Positions 38,639 through 47,931 are shown, numbered from the stretch's first letter. The stretch is DNA of 64,000 nt from Arthrobacter terrae (GCF_015708085.1 NZ_JADNYM010000008.1:62001-126000), one strand, 5' to 3'. Notes: generated from the letters alone by a model not told the origin. Translations and numbers: made by a program.

Positions 38639-38673
38639 GGAAGGGCCCGACACCGCTGGTGCCGGGCCCTTCC
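38639..38673. terminator. Strong terminator hairpin after clgR
   Basis: GGAAGGGCCCGACACC (38639-38654) pairs with GGTGCCGGGCCCTTCC (38658-38673) around a three-base loop with one mismatch. It probably ends the pgsA-cinA-clgR transcript. Confidence 0.88.
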
Positions 38674-38704
38674 GCGCGTGCACTGACATTGACACAATGG
38701 GGAG

Positions 38705-39352
38705 ATGGAAAAGCTCAGCAGTGCGCAGATCATCAACGCCGGTCTGGCCGATTGGCGCAAGCTCGCCCGGGCGCTGCATGGTCGGTTTCTGACCGGAGAT
38801 TTTGCCGGCGGTCTGGCGTTCGTCACGGCTGTGGCCGAGGCCGCCGAGGAGGCTAACCATCATCCGGATGTGACGCTGACATATCCGTGGGTGGATTTAA
38901 AGCTGATCAGCCATGACGCGGGCGGACTCACCCAACGGGACCTGAATCTCGCCGGCCGGATCAGCGAAATTGCCCGGGAGCGGGGCATCGCTGCGGAGCC
39001 GAGGGCCGTTACCGGGCTCGAGCTCGCGTTGGACACCGCCGACCTCGCCGCCGTCGGACCTTTTTGGGCCGCCGTACTCGCCGGCAGCCCGGCTGCACTC
39101 CAGGGTGACGACGTTGTCGATCCCACTGGCCAGTTGCCCTTGCTTTGGTTCCAGCACACGGACGCAGACGAGACTCCCCGTCAGCGCTTCCACCTTGACC
39201 TGTGGATCCCGCCGGATGTGGCGGACGAGCGCATCCGTACCGCGGTAGCCGCAGGTGGCCGCGTAGTCGATGATTCCCAAGCGCCGGCCTTTACTGTCCT
39301 GGCTGATCCGGAAGGCAACAAGGTGTGCGTCTGTACATTCCTCGATCGGTGA
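38705..39352 (+). CDS. Pterin-4a-carbinolamine dehydratase domain fused to a VOC domain
   Basis: 215 residues. Residues 1-95 look like PCD/DCoH: the diagnostic E-E-A-N-H-H-P-D-V and Y-P-W-V-D-L-K-L-I-S-H-D-A-G-G-L-T. Residues 103-213 look like a VOC/glyoxalase-bleomycin fold (G-L-E-L-A-L-D-T-A-D, F-W-A-A-V-L-A-G, F-H-L-D-L-W, D-P-E-G-N-K-V-C-V-C). GGGGAG precedes the ATG. PCD recycles pterin cofactor of aromatic amino acid hydroxylases, and no hydroxylase is in the window. The fused activity is unknown; the histidines of both domains are present. Confidence 0.8.
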   Translation: MEKLSSAQIINAGLADWRKLARALHGRFLTGDFAGGLAFVTAVAEAAEEANHHPDVTLTYPWVDLKLISHDAGGLTQRDLNLAGRISEIARERGIAAEPRAVTGLELALDTADLAAVGPFWAAVLAGSPAALQGDDVVDPTGQLPLLWFQHTDADETPRQRFHLDLWIPPDVADERIRTAVAAGGRVVDDSQAPAFTVLADPEGNKVCVCTFLDR

Positions 39353-39390
39353 AGCACCGGCCATCCACGCGGCAATAGCCGCACGGCACG

Positions 39391-39975
39391 CTAGTGTGGT
39401 TCCTGCGGTTCCCCGGCTGCTTCTTTGCGTGCGTCTTTAGCAAGGCGGACCGGAAAGTCCTGGCCGTAGTCATCATTGAGCTTGGACATCAGCTCGGCGA
39501 GATCCAGCAGCTGGCCACGGGACCAGTGCTGCAGCTGGGAACGAAAGGCTTCTTTGCGGGCCGCATGGACGGCACGCATCCGTTCGGCCCCCCTTTCGGT
39601 CAGTAAAATCGCCTGGGACCGCCCGTCCAGCGGGTCGGCTTCCTTGCGGACCAGTCCGATGGTTTCCAAAAAAGCCACCTGCCGGCTGACCGAGGGTTTC
39701 CCCACACCGATGCATGCCGCGAGATCGGTCAGCCGCATGGAACCTTCGCGGACCAAAATTGTCAGAAGGCCGTAAGCGGCAGGTTCCAGCTCCGGATGAA
39801 CGCTGCGGGAGAGGTTGAGGGAAATCGAGCGGGCACGGCGCCACAGCAGTGTTAATTGGCGTTCGACGGCGTCAACGGCGTCGTCGTCGCCGGCTTCGGC
39901 TATCGCTTGGGTCTGCAGGACGTCCGCCGGAACGGCGGCGGCATTGGGATGCGGGCCAGAGGCTGAAGCAGTCAT
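39391..39975 (-). CDS. MarR-family transcriptional regulator
   Basis: 194 residues. It has the MarR winged-helix core: L-T-I-L-V-R-E-G-S-M-R-L-T-D-L-A-A-C-I-G-V, then V-S-R-Q-V-A-F-L-E-T-I-G-L-V and the wing R-K-E-A-D-P-L-D-G-R-S-Q-A-I. The regulated genes are not obvious. It is divergent from the DUF3046 gene and convergent with the PCD-VOC gene. Confidence 0.88.
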   Translation of the reverse strand: MTASASGPHPNAAAVPADVLQTQAIAEAGDDDAVDAVERQLTLLWRRARSISLNLSRSVHPELEPAAYGLLTILVREGSMRLTDLAACIGVGKPSVSRQVAFLETIGLVRKEADPLDGRSQAILLTERGAERMRAVHAARKEAFRSQLQHWSRGQLLDLAELMSKLNDDYGQDFPVRLAKDARKEAAGEPQEPH

Positions 39976-40015
39976 TTATTCATTGTAGGTTGGGGGACCG
40001 TGAGAGACTCTACGG

Positions 40016-40234
40016 GTGCGGATAAGCGATTTTTGGCGTTTGATGGATGACGAATTCGGCGCGGGCTATTCCCGCGTGCTCGCGGGCGATCTGGTATTGA
40101 GCGAGGCGGGTGGCCGCAGCGCACAGGAGGCACTGCAGGCGGGGCTCGATCCCCGCTTGGTATGGCAGGCGGTCTGTCAGATGCAGGATGTGCCGCCCGA
40201 GCGTCGATTGGGCAAAGACACCCCGGCGACGTGA
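40016..40234 (+). CDS. DUF3046 family small protein
   Basis: 72 residues beginning M-R-I-S-D-F-W-R-L-M-D-D-E-F-G and containing L-V-L-S-E-A-G-G-R-S and G-L-D-P-R-L-V-W-Q-A-V-C, characteristic of DUF3046, which is almost always placed just upstream of recA in actinobacteria. Function unknown. It uses a GTG start with no clear ribosome-binding site. Confidence 0.85.
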   Translation: MRISDFWRLMDDEFGAGYSRVLAGDLVLSEAGGRSAQEALQAGLDPRLVWQAVCQMQDVPPERRLGKDTPAT

Positions 40235-40251
40235 CACGCCGCCTTTCATAC

Positions 40252-40267
40252 TCGAATATCTGTTCGT
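40252..40267. promoter_or_regulatory. LexA (SOS) box upstream of recA
   Basis: TCGAATATCTGTTCGT matches the actinobacterial SOS consensus TCGAAC-N4-GTTCGA at 10 of 12 fixed positions. A TATCAT (40275-40280) 17 bases after TCGAAT would be the -10, which puts the box over the -35. LexA binding would therefore block recA transcription. Confidence 0.85.
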
Positions 40268-40428
40268 ATACGGATATCATGTAGACAGTGACTATGGCAC
40301 GCATTCCATTCGGTTGTTGTCCACACCCGGGAGCTTCCCGCTCAAAATGTCGGTGGCCTGGACTAGCGTCGTAATTGACGGATATGGCAAAACCAGAAAT
40401 GGCAAAAAAGGAAAGACCGAGGTGAATC

Positions 40429-41481
40429 ATGGCAGCTCCGGCAGACCGTGAAAAAGCACTGCAAGCAGCACTGGCGCAGATTGACAAGCAGTTCGGCAAG
40501 GGATCGATCATGCGGCTGGGGGACGAGGTCCGCGTTCCGATCGAGACCATTCCAACCGGCTCCATCGCCCTGGACATCGCCCTGGGCATCGGCGGTCTGC
40601 CTCGCGGGCGGATAGTGGAGATCTACGGGCCCGAGTCCTCGGGTAAGACCACCGTTGCGCTGCATGCCGTGGCCAACGCGCAGAAACTCGGCGGAATTGC
40701 CGCCTTCATCGATGCCGAACACGCCCTGGACCCTGACTACGCTGCCAAGCTGGGCGTGGACGTCGATGCGCTTCTCGTTTCGCAGCCGGACACCGGGGAG
40801 CAGGCCCTGGAAATCATGGACATGCTGATCGGCTCCGGGTCGCTGGATATTGTTGTCATCGACTCGGTGGCGGCGCTGGTACCACGGGCCGAAATTGAAG
40901 GTGATATGGGTGACAGCCATGTGGGCCTGCAGGCCCGCCTGATGAGCCAGGCCCTGCGCAAGATCACCGGACGGCTGAGCCAGACCAAGACCACCGCTAT
41001 TTTCATCAACCAGCTGCGTGAAAAGATAGGGGTCTTCTTCGGCAGCCCGGAAACCACCACCGGCGGCAAGGCGTTGAAGTTCTACGCCTCCATTCGCATC
41101 GATGTACGCCGGATACAGACCCTGAAGGAAGGCTCGGATGCGGTGGGTAACCGCACGAAGGCCAAGATCGTCAAAAACAAGATGGCGCCGCCGTTCAAGA
41201 TCGCCGAATTCGACATTATCTATGGCCAGGGCATTTCCCGCGAGGGTGGCATCATCGACATGGGCGTAGAGCACGGCATTATCAAAAAATCCGGTTCCTG
41301 GTTCACTTATGACGGTGATCAGCTCGGACAAGGCATGGAGAACTCCCGCCGGTTCCTGCGGGATAATCCGGAACTGACCGAAGAGCTGGAACGGCTGATC
41401 AAGGAAAAGCTGGGCGTCGGTGTCAAGCCGGAGGCCGCCGATGAGGCCGAACCCAAGCTCAAAGCCGTCGACGGCTTTTAG
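40429..41481 (+). CDS. recA: Recombinase RecA
   Basis: 350 residues. Walker A is G-P-E-S-S-G-K-T at residues 67-74, with [10 protein letters not shown] Walker B and the N-Q-L-R-E-K loop. It forms strand-exchange filaments and triggers LexA self-cleavage. GAGGTG lies upstream of the ATG. No intein or insertion is present. The LexA box upstream is consistent with SOS control. recX follows eight bases after the stop. Confidence 0.98.
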   Translation: MAAPADREKALQAALAQIDKQFGKGSIMRLGDEVRVPIETIPTGSIALDIALGIGGLPRGRIVEIYGPESSGKTTVALHAVANAQKLGGIAAFIDAEHALDPDYAAKLGVDVDALLVSQPDTGEQALEIMDMLIGSGSLDIVVIDSVAALVPRAEIEGDMGDSHVGLQARLMSQALRKITGRLSQTKTTAIFINQLREKIGVFFGSPETTTGGKALKFYASIRIDVRRIQTLKEGSDAVGNRTKAKIVKNKMAPPFKIAEFDIIYGQGISREGGIIDMGVEHGIIKKSGSWFTYDGDQLGQGMENSRRFLRDNPELTEELERLIKEKLGVGVKPEAADEAEPKLKAVDGF

Positions 41482-41489
41482 GCGCGCGA

Positions 41490-42026
41490 GTGTCCGCTAA
41501 CCGGGGGCATGCCGAAATGGACCCGGATGCGGATCCGGCCGCCGTGGCGCGGACGATCGTGCTGCGGCAGCTGACGGGTTCGGCCAAGAGCCGGCTGCAA
41601 TTGGCCGACAAACTCACCGAGCGTAACGTCCCCAAGGACGTCGCGGATGCGGTGTTGGACCGGTTTGAAGAAGTGCATTTGGTTGATGACGCCGAATTCG
41701 CCCGGATGTGGGTCCGCAGCCGTGCGCAGACGCGTTCCTTGACCCGCAGTGCTCTTCGGCGGGAGCTGACGCAGAAGGGTATTTCGGGGGACTGCGCTGA
41801 GCAGGCGCTCGAACAATTATCCGACGATGACGAACACCGCTCGGCGGCTGCGCTGGTTCGCCGAAAGCTCCGCCCTCAGATGGCGCTTGGGGGCCGGGGG
41901 GAACGGGACAAATATGTCCGCCGACTGGTCGCCATGCTCGCGCGCAAGGGTTATGCGCCCGGTCTGGCGTTCGGCATTGTGACCGCGGAAATTGATGCTT
42001 ACCTGGAGCAGTTACAGGAGAGCTGA
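41490..42026 (+). CDS. recX: Regulatory protein RecX
   Basis: 178 residues of the RecX family, which caps and inhibits RecA filaments. It has the three-helix repeats with Y/A-R-x-x-L-x-x-R-L patterns, here R-Q-L-T-G-S-A-K-S-R-L-Q-L-A-D-K-L, the D-D-A-E-F-A-R-M-W-V-R-S-R motif and K-R/A-R-K-G-Y. The GTG lies just after recA. recA-recX is probably one SOS operon. Confidence 0.9.
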   Translation: MSANRGHAEMDPDADPAAVARTIVLRQLTGSAKSRLQLADKLTERNVPKDVADAVLDRFEEVHLVDDAEFARMWVRSRAQTRSLTRSALRRELTQKGISGDCAEQALEQLSDDDEHRSAAALVRRKLRPQMALGGRGERDKYVRRLVAMLARKGYAPGLAFGIVTAEIDAYLEQLQES

Positions 42027-42074
42027 CAGCGGCTGCGGGAAACCAGTGCAACCTGCGGTTATGCTGGTCGGATT

Positions 42075-43418
42075 ATGTTCATGTTCCCCATGCGGTTGAG
42101 AGTTATGAGTACAGCGGCCCTGCTGGCCGCTGTACTGCTGTACGGTGCCGTAGTTCCGGTCGCATTGGCCGGACCGGCGAGCGCCGATGAGGCGACTCCA
42201 CCGAGCGGATTTCCGTCCTGGCAGGATGTGCAGACGGCGAAACAAAACGAATCCTCCAAGGCGTCCGAAATCACGCGGATCAACACGCTGCTGGACGGGC
42301 TGCAGGGGCAGGCAGATCAGCTCGGTAATGCCGCCGTTAAGGCCGGCGCCAGTTATGCCGAGGCCAAAGCCGGGCTGGACGTTGCCGGCGCGAAGGTGGA
42401 TCTGCTGGCCGCACAGGCGCAAAGTGCCGGAGCGGTCGTGGGGCACTATAAAAAGGAAGCCGGTGCACTGGCTGCGCAGAGTTACAAATCCGGCGGCTCA
42501 AGCCTTGGCCTGTTTGCCTCCCTTGATGCGCTGGGAAGCAAGGACGGTCTGCAGCGTCTGGGTGTTTTGGGTATTGTCACCGACAGGGCTACCGCTCTCT
42601 ACAACAAGTCCATGGTGGCTCAGGGGACGGCCACGTCGCTGGCCGATCAGGAAAAGGCGGCGAGGGCCGAGCGGGAGCGGCTCGCCGGCGAAGCCCAGCA
42701 CAAGCTGGATGACGCCGTGGCGGCGCGGGCAGCCGTGGAGGCTCAGGTTGTTAGCCAGCAACAGCAAAGCGGGCAACTGGTAGCTGCGCTGGCGTCCCTG
42801 AAGGATTCCACGGTTGCCACCGAAGATCAGTACCGCAAGGGCCAGGTGGCCATGGCGGTTTATGAAGCGGCGCAGCAGGCCAAGCGGGCGGCAGCCGAGG
42901 AGCAGGCCCGGCAAGCGGCCGCCGCCGCAGCTGCTGCCACGCAACAAGGAACCAGAGGCGCCGGTGGGAGCCCTGCGGGGACCGCAGGCTCCGGCTCGCC
43001 TCAGGCGCCGGGTTCCGGCACCTCAGGACCTGCTGAGGGAGAAGGCTCCGGCGGTGGTGGGTACATTCCCGTGGACGTGTTACTGCCGAACATTCCGGGG
43101 AACCAGGTCAATGATCCTGCGGCGGCGAAGGCCTACGCCTCGGCCCGGCTGGGGGCGAACGGCTGGGGGCAGGATCAGTTCCCGTGCCTGGTGCAGCTGT
43201 GGATCCAAGAGTCCAGCTGGTTGACCAATGCGACTAATCAGTCCAGCGGCGCCTATGGCATTGCCCAGGCACTGCTGCCGAGCAAGTATGGTTCGCAAGG
43301 CAGCGATTGGCTGACCAGCTACCGGACGCAAATCGACTGGGGCCTGGGGTATATCCGGGATAGATATGGTTCCCCCTGCGGTGCCTGGGACCATGAGGTC
43401 TCGCACAATTGGTACTAG
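42075..43418 (+). CDS. Secreted coiled-coil protein with lytic-transglycosylase-like C-terminus
   Basis: 447 residues. The first 40 form a signal peptide ending in A-G-P-A-S-A-D-E. Residues about 60-290 are coiled coil (Ala/Gln/Lys/Glu heptads), as in peptidoglycan hydrolase activators with an FtsX-interacting coiled coil. A Gly/Ser/Pro linker follows, then a C-terminal domain W-I-Q-E-S-S-W-x-x-N-A-x-N and G-A-Y-G-I-A-Q-A, resembling the lysozyme-like (SLT) fold with a Glu-Ser pair. The final D-H-E-V-S-H-N-W-Y tail is also conserved in related proteins. A TATGCT nine bases upstream of the ATG may be the -10. Substrate inferred to be peptidoglycan. Confidence 0.78.
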   Translation: MFMFPMRLRVMSTAALLAAVLLYGAVVPVALAGPASADEATPPSGFPSWQDVQTAKQNESSKASEITRINTLLDGLQGQADQLGNAAVKAGASYAEAKAGLDVAGAKVDLLAAQAQSAGAVVGHYKKEAGALAAQSYKSGGSSLGLFASLDALGSKDGLQRLGVLGIVTDRATALYNKSMVAQGTATSLADQEKAARAERERLAGEAQHKLDDAVAARAAVEAQVVSQQQQSGQLVAALASLKDSTVATEDQYRKGQVAMAVYEAAQQAKRAAAEEQARQAAAAAAAATQQGTRGAGGSPAGTAGSGSPQAPGSGTSGPAEGEGSGGGGYIPVDVLLPNIPGNQVNDPAAAKAYASARLGANGWGQDQFPCLVQLWIQESSWLTNATNQSSGAYGIAQALLPSKYGSQGSDWLTSYRTQIDWGLGYIRDRYGSPCGAWDHEVSHNWY

Positions 43419-43456
43419 CAGAAGTCACCGGTTAACGACCACCACCGTGCAGGTCT

Positions 43457-43462
43457 TAAGCT
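43457..43462 (+). promoter_or_regulatory. Likely leaderless -10 (TAAGCT) of miaB
   Basis: TAAGCT ends exactly six bases before GTG 43469, which lacks a Shine-Dalgarno. This identical hexamer and spacing also precede the flavin oxidase gene. Confidence 0.5.
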
Positions 43463-43468
43463 GGTGGG

Positions 43469-45055
43469 GTGAGTTTGACCATTTCCGGCGTTGAAAATTC
43501 CGCCACCGACACCATGACCCGTCCGCGTACCTACCAGGTGCGCACCTTCGGTTGTCAGATGAACGTCCACGATTCCGAGCGGATGGCTGGTCTGCTTGAG
43601 GCGACGGGCCTGGTCGAAGCGGCGGGCGGCCCAGCAGACGGCCACTTCGAAAACTATGCGGACGTCGTTGTCTTTAATACCTGTGCTGTGCGTGAGAACG
43701 CTGACAACAAGCTCTACGGGAGCCTGGGGATGCTCGCGCCGGTCAAGAAGGCGCATCCGGGCATGCAAATTGCGGTGGGCGGCTGTCTGGCGCAAAAGGA
43801 CCGCGAGACCATCCTGAAGCGTGCGCCCTGGGTGGACGTGGTGTTCGGGACCCACAATGTGGGCTCCCTGCCGGTTTTGCTGGAGCGCGCCCGGCATAAT
43901 GACGATGCTCAGCTGGAGATTCTGGAGTCGTTGGACGTCTTCCCCTCCACCCTTCCGGTCAAGCGCGATTCGGTTTACGCCGGCTGGGTCAGCATTTCGG
44001 TGGGCTGCAATAACACCTGCACGTTCTGCATCGTGCCCTCGCTCCGCGGGAAGGAGCGTGACCGCCGTCCGGGCGAAATCCTGGCCGAGATCCAGGCGCT
44101 GGTGGACGACGGCGTCATTGAAGTGACCCTGCTGGGCCAGAACGTCAACTCCTACGGCGTTGAATTTGGTGACCGGCAGGCTTTCAGCAAACTGCTGCGC
44201 GCCTGTGGCGGGATCAGCGGACTGGAACGAGTCCGTTTCACCAGCCCGCACCCCGCGGCCTTCACCGATGACGTGATTGACGCGATGGCGCAGACACCGA
44301 ACGTCATGCCGCAGCTGCATATGCCGCTGCAGTCGGGCTCGGACAAGGTACTAAAAGACATGCGGCGTTCCTACCGGTCCGCAAAATTCCTGGGCATCCT
44401 GGACCGGGTCCGGGAGCGAATTCCACACGCGGCAATTTCCACCGACATCATTGTCGGTTTCCCCGGCGAGACCGAGGAGGATTTTCAGGCGACCCTCGAC
44501 GTGGTGGAACGATCCAGGTTTGCCACCGCGTTCACTTTTCAGTACTCCAAGCGGCCGGGCACACCGGCAGCGGAGCTGCCCGACCAATTGCCCAAGGCCG
44601 TCGTCCAGGAACGATTTGAACGTCTCACGGCGCTGCAGGACAGAATAGCCGCCGAGGAGAACGCACGCCAGATCGGGCGCACTGTTGAAGTCATGGTGAC
44701 GGCTCAGTCCGGACGCAAGGCGGCACAGACCCGCCGCCTCTCCGGCCGTGCCCAGGACCAGCGCCTGGTGCACTTCACCGTCCCCGACGGCGGCACTGTG
44801 CCGCGGCCGGGCGATCTGGTTACGGTGACTATCACCTCGGCCGCGGCCTTCCATCTGGTTGCTGACCCTGAAGCTGGCTCAGACTACAGCGTCCGCCGCT
44901 CCAGCGCCGGCGATGCCTGGGACCGCTCGCAGGCCGGATCCTGCGGGACACCGTCCGCGGGGCAAGCAGGGCAATCAGGGCACACCGGTTCCACGGGACC
45001 GCGCAGGGCTGTCGCTCTTGGCATGCCCGCACTCCCGGCACCGCTGGTCGGATAG
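43469..45055 (+). CDS. miaB: tRNA-2-methylthio-N6-dimethylallyladenosine synthase MiaB
   Basis: 528 residues. The N-terminal MTTase domain has F-G-C-Q-M-N and F-N-T-C-A-V-R with a third cysteine in G-G-C-L-A-Q. The radical SAM domain has [11 protein letters not shown]-terminal TRAM domain is present, plus a 50-residue Gly/Ser/Ala tail that most homologues lack. It methylthiolates i6A37 made by MiaA, which follows two bases downstream. The GTG start has no SD but a -10 at leaderless spacing. Confidence 0.96.
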   Translation: MSLTISGVENSATDTMTRPRTYQVRTFGCQMNVHDSERMAGLLEATGLVEAAGGPADGHFENYADVVVFNTCAVRENADNKLYGSLGMLAPVKKAHPGMQIAVGGCLAQKDRETILKRAPWVDVVFGTHNVGSLPVLLERARHNDDAQLEILESLDVFPSTLPVKRDSVYAGWVSISVGCNNTCTFCIVPSLRGKERDRRPGEILAEIQALVDDGVIEVTLLGQNVNSYGVEFGDRQAFSKLLRACGGISGLERVRFTSPHPAAFTDDVIDAMAQTPNVMPQLHMPLQSGSDKVLKDMRRSYRSAKFLGILDRVRERIPHAAISTDIIVGFPGETEEDFQATLDVVERSRFATAFTFQYSKRPGTPAAELPDQLPKAVVQERFERLTALQDRIAAEENARQIGRTVEVMVTAQSGRKAAQTRRLSGRAQDQRLVHFTVPDGGTVPRPGDLVTVTITSAAAFHLVADPEAGSDYSVRRSSAGDAWDRSQAGSCGTPSAGQAGQSGHTGSTGPRRAVALGMPALPAPLVG

Positions 45056-45057
45056 GC

Positions 45058-45963
45058 GTGCCCGCGCACCGGCCCGTCGTCGCCGTCGTCGGCCCTACCG
45101 GGTCGGGGAAGTCGGACCTTGCGGTCGCGGTCGCACTTGAGTTGGACGGCGAAATCGTCAATGCAGACTCGATGCAGTTTTACCGCGGCATGGATATTGG
45201 AACGGCGAAAATGCGCCTGTCCGAGCGTTGTGGCGTGCCGCACCATCTGCTGGACATTCTGCAGGTCCGTGAAGAGGCCAGCGTGGCTGACTTCCAGCGG
45301 CTGGCCCGTGCCGTCATTGCGGACATCCACCGGCGGGGCAAGACACCCATCCTGGTCGGCGGTTCCGGGCTTTATGTCCGGGCGGCCGTGGATGTGCTGG
45401 AGTTTCCCGGTACGGATCCGGCGATCCGGCTGCGGCTGGAGCACGAACTGGTGGAACAGGGATTCGAGCCGCTGTTGGAGCGCCTGCACAAGGTGGATCC
45501 CGTCTCTGCGGGCAGGATAGGCGATGGCAGGCGCGTGGTTCGTGCGCTGGAGGTCCACGAACTCACCGGCAGGACGTTTAGTTCATTCATGCCTGAACGG
45601 GTCTATTTTCAGCCAACCGTCCAGATCGGGCTCAGCGTGGAGCGTCCTGTCCTGTACCGCAGGTTGGAGGAACGCGTTGCCCGGATGGTTCAGGCGGGAC
45701 TGGCCGCTGAGGTCGCGGGGCTGGATCGGGACGGCCTGCGGGAAGGCAAAACTGCCTCCCGTGCGCTGGGCTACCAACAGTTCCTGCGCATGCTCGACGG
45801 CGACGCGACGGTAGGGCAGGCCAGCGCGGAAACGGTGGCGGCAACAAGGCAGTTTGCCCGCCGCCAGCTGACCTGGTTCCGCGCCGATCCCCGGATCAGC
45901 TGGTTCGACAGTGACGCTGCAGGTCTGCTGCCGGCAGTGCTGGCCCAGGTTGCACTGACGTAG
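45058..45963 (+). CDS. miaA: tRNA dimethylallyltransferase MiaA
   Basis: 301 residues. It adds the prenyl group to A37. Motifs include the P-loop [16 protein letters not shown] and P-H-H-L-L-D with the catalytic Asp-like region. GTG starts two bases after the miaB stop. Its TAG stop is part of the likely dapF -10. Confidence 0.95.
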   Translation: MPAHRPVVAVVGPTGSGKSDLAVAVALELDGEIVNADSMQFYRGMDIGTAKMRLSERCGVPHHLLDILQVREEASVADFQRLARAVIADIHRRGKTPILVGGSGLYVRAAVDVLEFPGTDPAIRLRLEHELVEQGFEPLLERLHKVDPVSAGRIGDGRRVVRALEVHELTGRTFSSFMPERVYFQPTVQIGLSVERPVLYRRLEERVARMVQAGLAAEVAGLDRDGLREGKTASRALGYQQFLRMLDGDATVGQASAETVAATRQFARRQLTWFRADPRISWFDSDAAGLLPAVLAQVALT

Positions 45964-45966
45964 GGT
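45961..45966 (+). promoter_or_regulatory. Likely leaderless -10 (TAGGGT) of dapF on the miaA stop codon
   Basis: TAGGGT begins with the miaA TAG stop and ends six bases before ATG 45973, which has no Shine-Dalgarno. Confidence 0.45.
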
Positions 45967-45972
45967 TAATAG

Positions 45973-46908
45973 ATGACAAATGATCCACAGGCGCCCGGAT
46001 TACCGGGCCTCACGGGCCTCACGTTCGCGAAGGGCCACGGCACGGGCAATGACTTCGTCATAATCGCCGACCCGGATGGCCTACTGGACATGCCGGCAGG
46101 TCACGTCGCCGCGCTGTGCGATCGGCACCGCGGGATCGGTGCGGACGGGCTGATTCGTGCGGTGCGTTCGGAAGCGCTTGCCGAGGGGCGGGCGCTGCTG
46201 GCCGGGGAGCCGGAGGCGCAGTGGTTCATGGACTATCGCAATTCGGACGGCTCCGTTTCCGAAATGTGCGGTAATGGCGTTCGGGTCTTTGTTGAATTTC
46301 TGCTGTCCCGGAAGCTGATTTCGCTTTCCATCGGGCAGACTCTGACCATTGCCACCCGTGGGGGTGCCAAGATCGTCCTCCGCACGGCGGGTGGTTATGC
46401 GGTGGACATGGGACCGTGGAGTTTCATCCAACCGGGGCAGGCGGACGCCCGCGGGATGGATTCGCTCGTCACGGCCGGCGGCCTGGACGTGGCCCGTCCG
46501 GGCATCTCGATCAGCATGGGTAACCCCCATACCGTGGTCGCGTTGGCCCACGTCGATGAACTCGCGGCTGCGGATCTGACCAAAGCGCCCCTCGTGGATC
46601 CGCTGCCGAAGAATGGAACGAACGTGGAGTTGGCCGTCCCGGCCGATCCGCTGGTCGTCGACGGCGTCGGCGTTATTGCCATGCGCGTCCACGAGCGGGG
46701 AGTGGGGGAGACCCTCTCCTGCGGTACCGGCGCCTGCGCAGCCGCTGTGGCGACCCGCTTCTGGGCGGGCGCGACGGCACCGGATGTGTGGCGGGTTAGC
46801 GTTCCCGGCGGCGACTTAGGCGTCCGGTTCCTTCCCGGTGCCGATGGGACAGAGCACGTCGAGCTCAGCGGACCGGCAGTTATCGTGGCCACCGGAACCA
46901 TCAGCTAG
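45973..46908 (+). CDS. dapF: Diaminopimelate epimerase DapF
   Basis: Interconverts LL- and meso-diaminopimelate, the cross-link residue of many cell walls. The two catalytic cysteines are in S-E-M-C-G-N-G-V-R and L-S-C-G-T-G-A-C-A. 311 residues, and the usual first motif G-N-D-F-V is seen as H-G-T-G-N-D-F-V. Micrococcaceae often have lysine in their walls, so DapF may serve lysine synthesis. Confidence 0.95.
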   Translation: MTNDPQAPGLPGLTGLTFAKGHGTGNDFVIIADPDGLLDMPAGHVAALCDRHRGIGADGLIRAVRSEALAEGRALLAGEPEAQWFMDYRNSDGSVSEMCGNGVRVFVEFLLSRKLISLSIGQTLTIATRGGAKIVLRTAGGYAVDMGPWSFIQPGQADARGMDSLVTAGGLDVARPGISISMGNPHTVVALAHVDELAAADLTKAPLVDPLPKNGTNVELAVPADPLVVDGVGVIAMRVHERGVGETLSCGTGACAAAVATRFWAGATAPDVWRVSVPGGDLGVRFLPGADGTEHVELSGPAVIVATGTIS

Positions 46909-46921
46909 GACTTGACATGCG

Positions 46922-46941
46922 GTGCAGTAAATATTCTGCAC
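46922..46941. terminator. Short AT-rich hairpin between dapF and the methyltransferase
   Basis: GTGCAG pairs with CTGCAC around an eight-base AT loop, followed on the plus strand by TAATTATTTT. It lies in the 36-base spacer of two convergent genes and fits a bidirectional terminator. Confidence 0.6.
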
Positions 46942-46944
46942 TAA

Positions 46945-47583
46945 TTATTTTCCTGTTTCCCTATGTTCCCAGTTTCCGTCGGTCCGGGATATTTCCAGAA
47001 TACGGAACGTCTTTGCCGTGCTGTGCCGGTCGACGCCGAGGGTGGGAAACTCCGCGGTAAGCCAGCGCTGCAGGGAGTCCGCTCCAAGGTTCTTCTGCAC
47101 CACCAGATACGCCAACCCGCCGGGAGCGAGCCGCGGCAGCCAGAGGCGGAGCAACGCATGCAATTCGTCTTTTCCGACCCGAATCGGCGGATTGGACCAG
47201 ATTGTATTAAAAGTCAACAGCGGGTCCACCTCCCCGGGGAGGCTGGCGGTTACATTGGACAGACCCAGCGTGTCCGCGTTGTCGCGGGTCAGCGACACGG
47301 AGCGTTCGTTGATGTCTACTGCAAAAACCCGCGCCCCGGGGGAACGTAGGGCCAGCGTCAATGCCACCGGACCCCAGCCGCAGCCAATGTCCAAAAGATT
47401 GCCCTGCTCCGCGGGAGCCGGAGCGTGCGCCAATAGCATGGCCGTTCCCTTGTCTATGGCGTCCGGGCTGAAGATGCCGGCCGCGGTGGTCAGCTGCCGT
47501 TTCTGACCACTAAGGATCACCTGAAGTGGCCGCCGTTTTTCCGGCCCTGCCGGTTGCGCGCTGAAATAATGATCCGAGCCCAT
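46945..47583 (-). CDS. Class I SAM methyltransferase, RsmC/MTS type
   Basis: 212 residues. Motif I is L-L-D-I-G-C-G-W-G, motif II V-F-A-V-D-I-N, and the N6/N2-type catalytic motif is W-S-N-P-P-I-R-V-G-K. This is the MTS domain of RsmC/RsmD and related rRNA guanine N2 methyltransferases. It probably modifies rRNA, but the exact target cannot be told. TAACGT eight bases before the ATG on the reverse strand could be a -10. Confidence 0.88.
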   Translation of the reverse strand: MGSDHYFSAQPAGPEKRRPLQVILSGQKRQLTTAAGIFSPDAIDKGTAMLLAHAPAPAEQGNLLDIGCGWGPVALTLALRSPGARVFAVDINERSVSLTRDNADTLGLSNVTASLPGEVDPLLTFNTIWSNPPIRVGKDELHALLRLWLPRLAPGGLAYLVVQKNLGADSLQRWLTAEFPTLGVDRHSTAKTFRILEISRTDGNWEHRETGK

Positions 47584-47680
47584 AGTCCGTCACGTTAGTG
47601 TGCTGGAGCCGGAAACGGAATCCGACTCAGGACTCGTCCGCCGCGCGCATAATTCTCCAGAGCACTGCACGGAGCACTGG

Positions 47681-47686
47681 TAGAGT
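47681..47686 (+). promoter_or_regulatory. Extended -10 promoter of the hflX leader
   Basis: TGGTAGAGT (TG at 47678-47679 plus TAGAGT) is an extended -10. The expected transcription start falls at 47692-47693, the A of an ATG. No clear -35 is visible. Confidence 0.55.
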
Positions 47687-47692
47687 AACTAC

Positions 47693-47707
47693 ATGAACTT
47701 TGTGTGA
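47693..47707 (+). CDS. Possible four-residue leader peptide (MNFV)
   Basis: ATG AAC TTT GTG TGA starts exactly where the extended -10 predicts the RNA 5' end, so it would be translated as a leaderless mini-ORF. Mutually exclusive stems start 11 bases after its stop. That arrangement resembles leader peptides that sense ribosome stalling in antibiotic-inducible genes. It is very short, and chance cannot be excluded. Confidence 0.4.
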   Translation: MNFV

Positions 47708-47718
47708 TTAGACTGTCT

Positions 47719-47744
47719 CCGCCCCGACCGCCGGTGTGGGCGGT
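47719..47744 (+). promoter_or_regulatory. Mutually exclusive stems after the hflX mini-ORF
   Basis: CCGCCC (47719-47724) can pair with GGGCGG (47738-47743). ACCGCC (47727-47732) can pair with GGCGGT (47739-47744). The two stems share their 3' arm, so only one can form. A ribosome held at the mini-ORF stop would cover the first 5' arm and favour the second stem. Confidence 0.55.
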
Positions 47745-47809
47745 ACGCAAGGCACTGTCAAGGGCTCACCGGGCCATTGCGTTCAACGTCGATTGATCCG
47801 CGGCCTCGC

Positions 47810-47931
47810 CGGCTGGCCCGCCATTGTTTGGGCAGCCGCCCCGTAATCCATATTCCCATCCGGCACGCGCCGAAGTTTCCTTCCGTGAGCAACCCTGACG
47901 ATGAACAAAATCCGGGCCGCCTGCGTGCCGG
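47810..47931 (+). promoter_or_regulatory. Further hairpins in the hflX leader
   Basis: CGGCTGGCCC (47810-47819) pairs with GGGCAGCCG (47830-47838) with one bulge. CCGGCACGC (47860-47868) pairs perfectly with GCGTGCCGG (47923-47931) across a 54-base loop. No U tract is present. The rest of the 497-base spacer (47584-48080) shows no gene: a 17-codon frame at 47901-47954 has no ribosome-binding site. Confidence 0.5.

Noticed and set aside
46912-46941. TTGACA followed by a TATTCT-like element after dapF
   Set aside because: The spacer is about 14 bases and it points into the 3' end of a convergent gene. The hairpin in the same bases explains the AT richness better.
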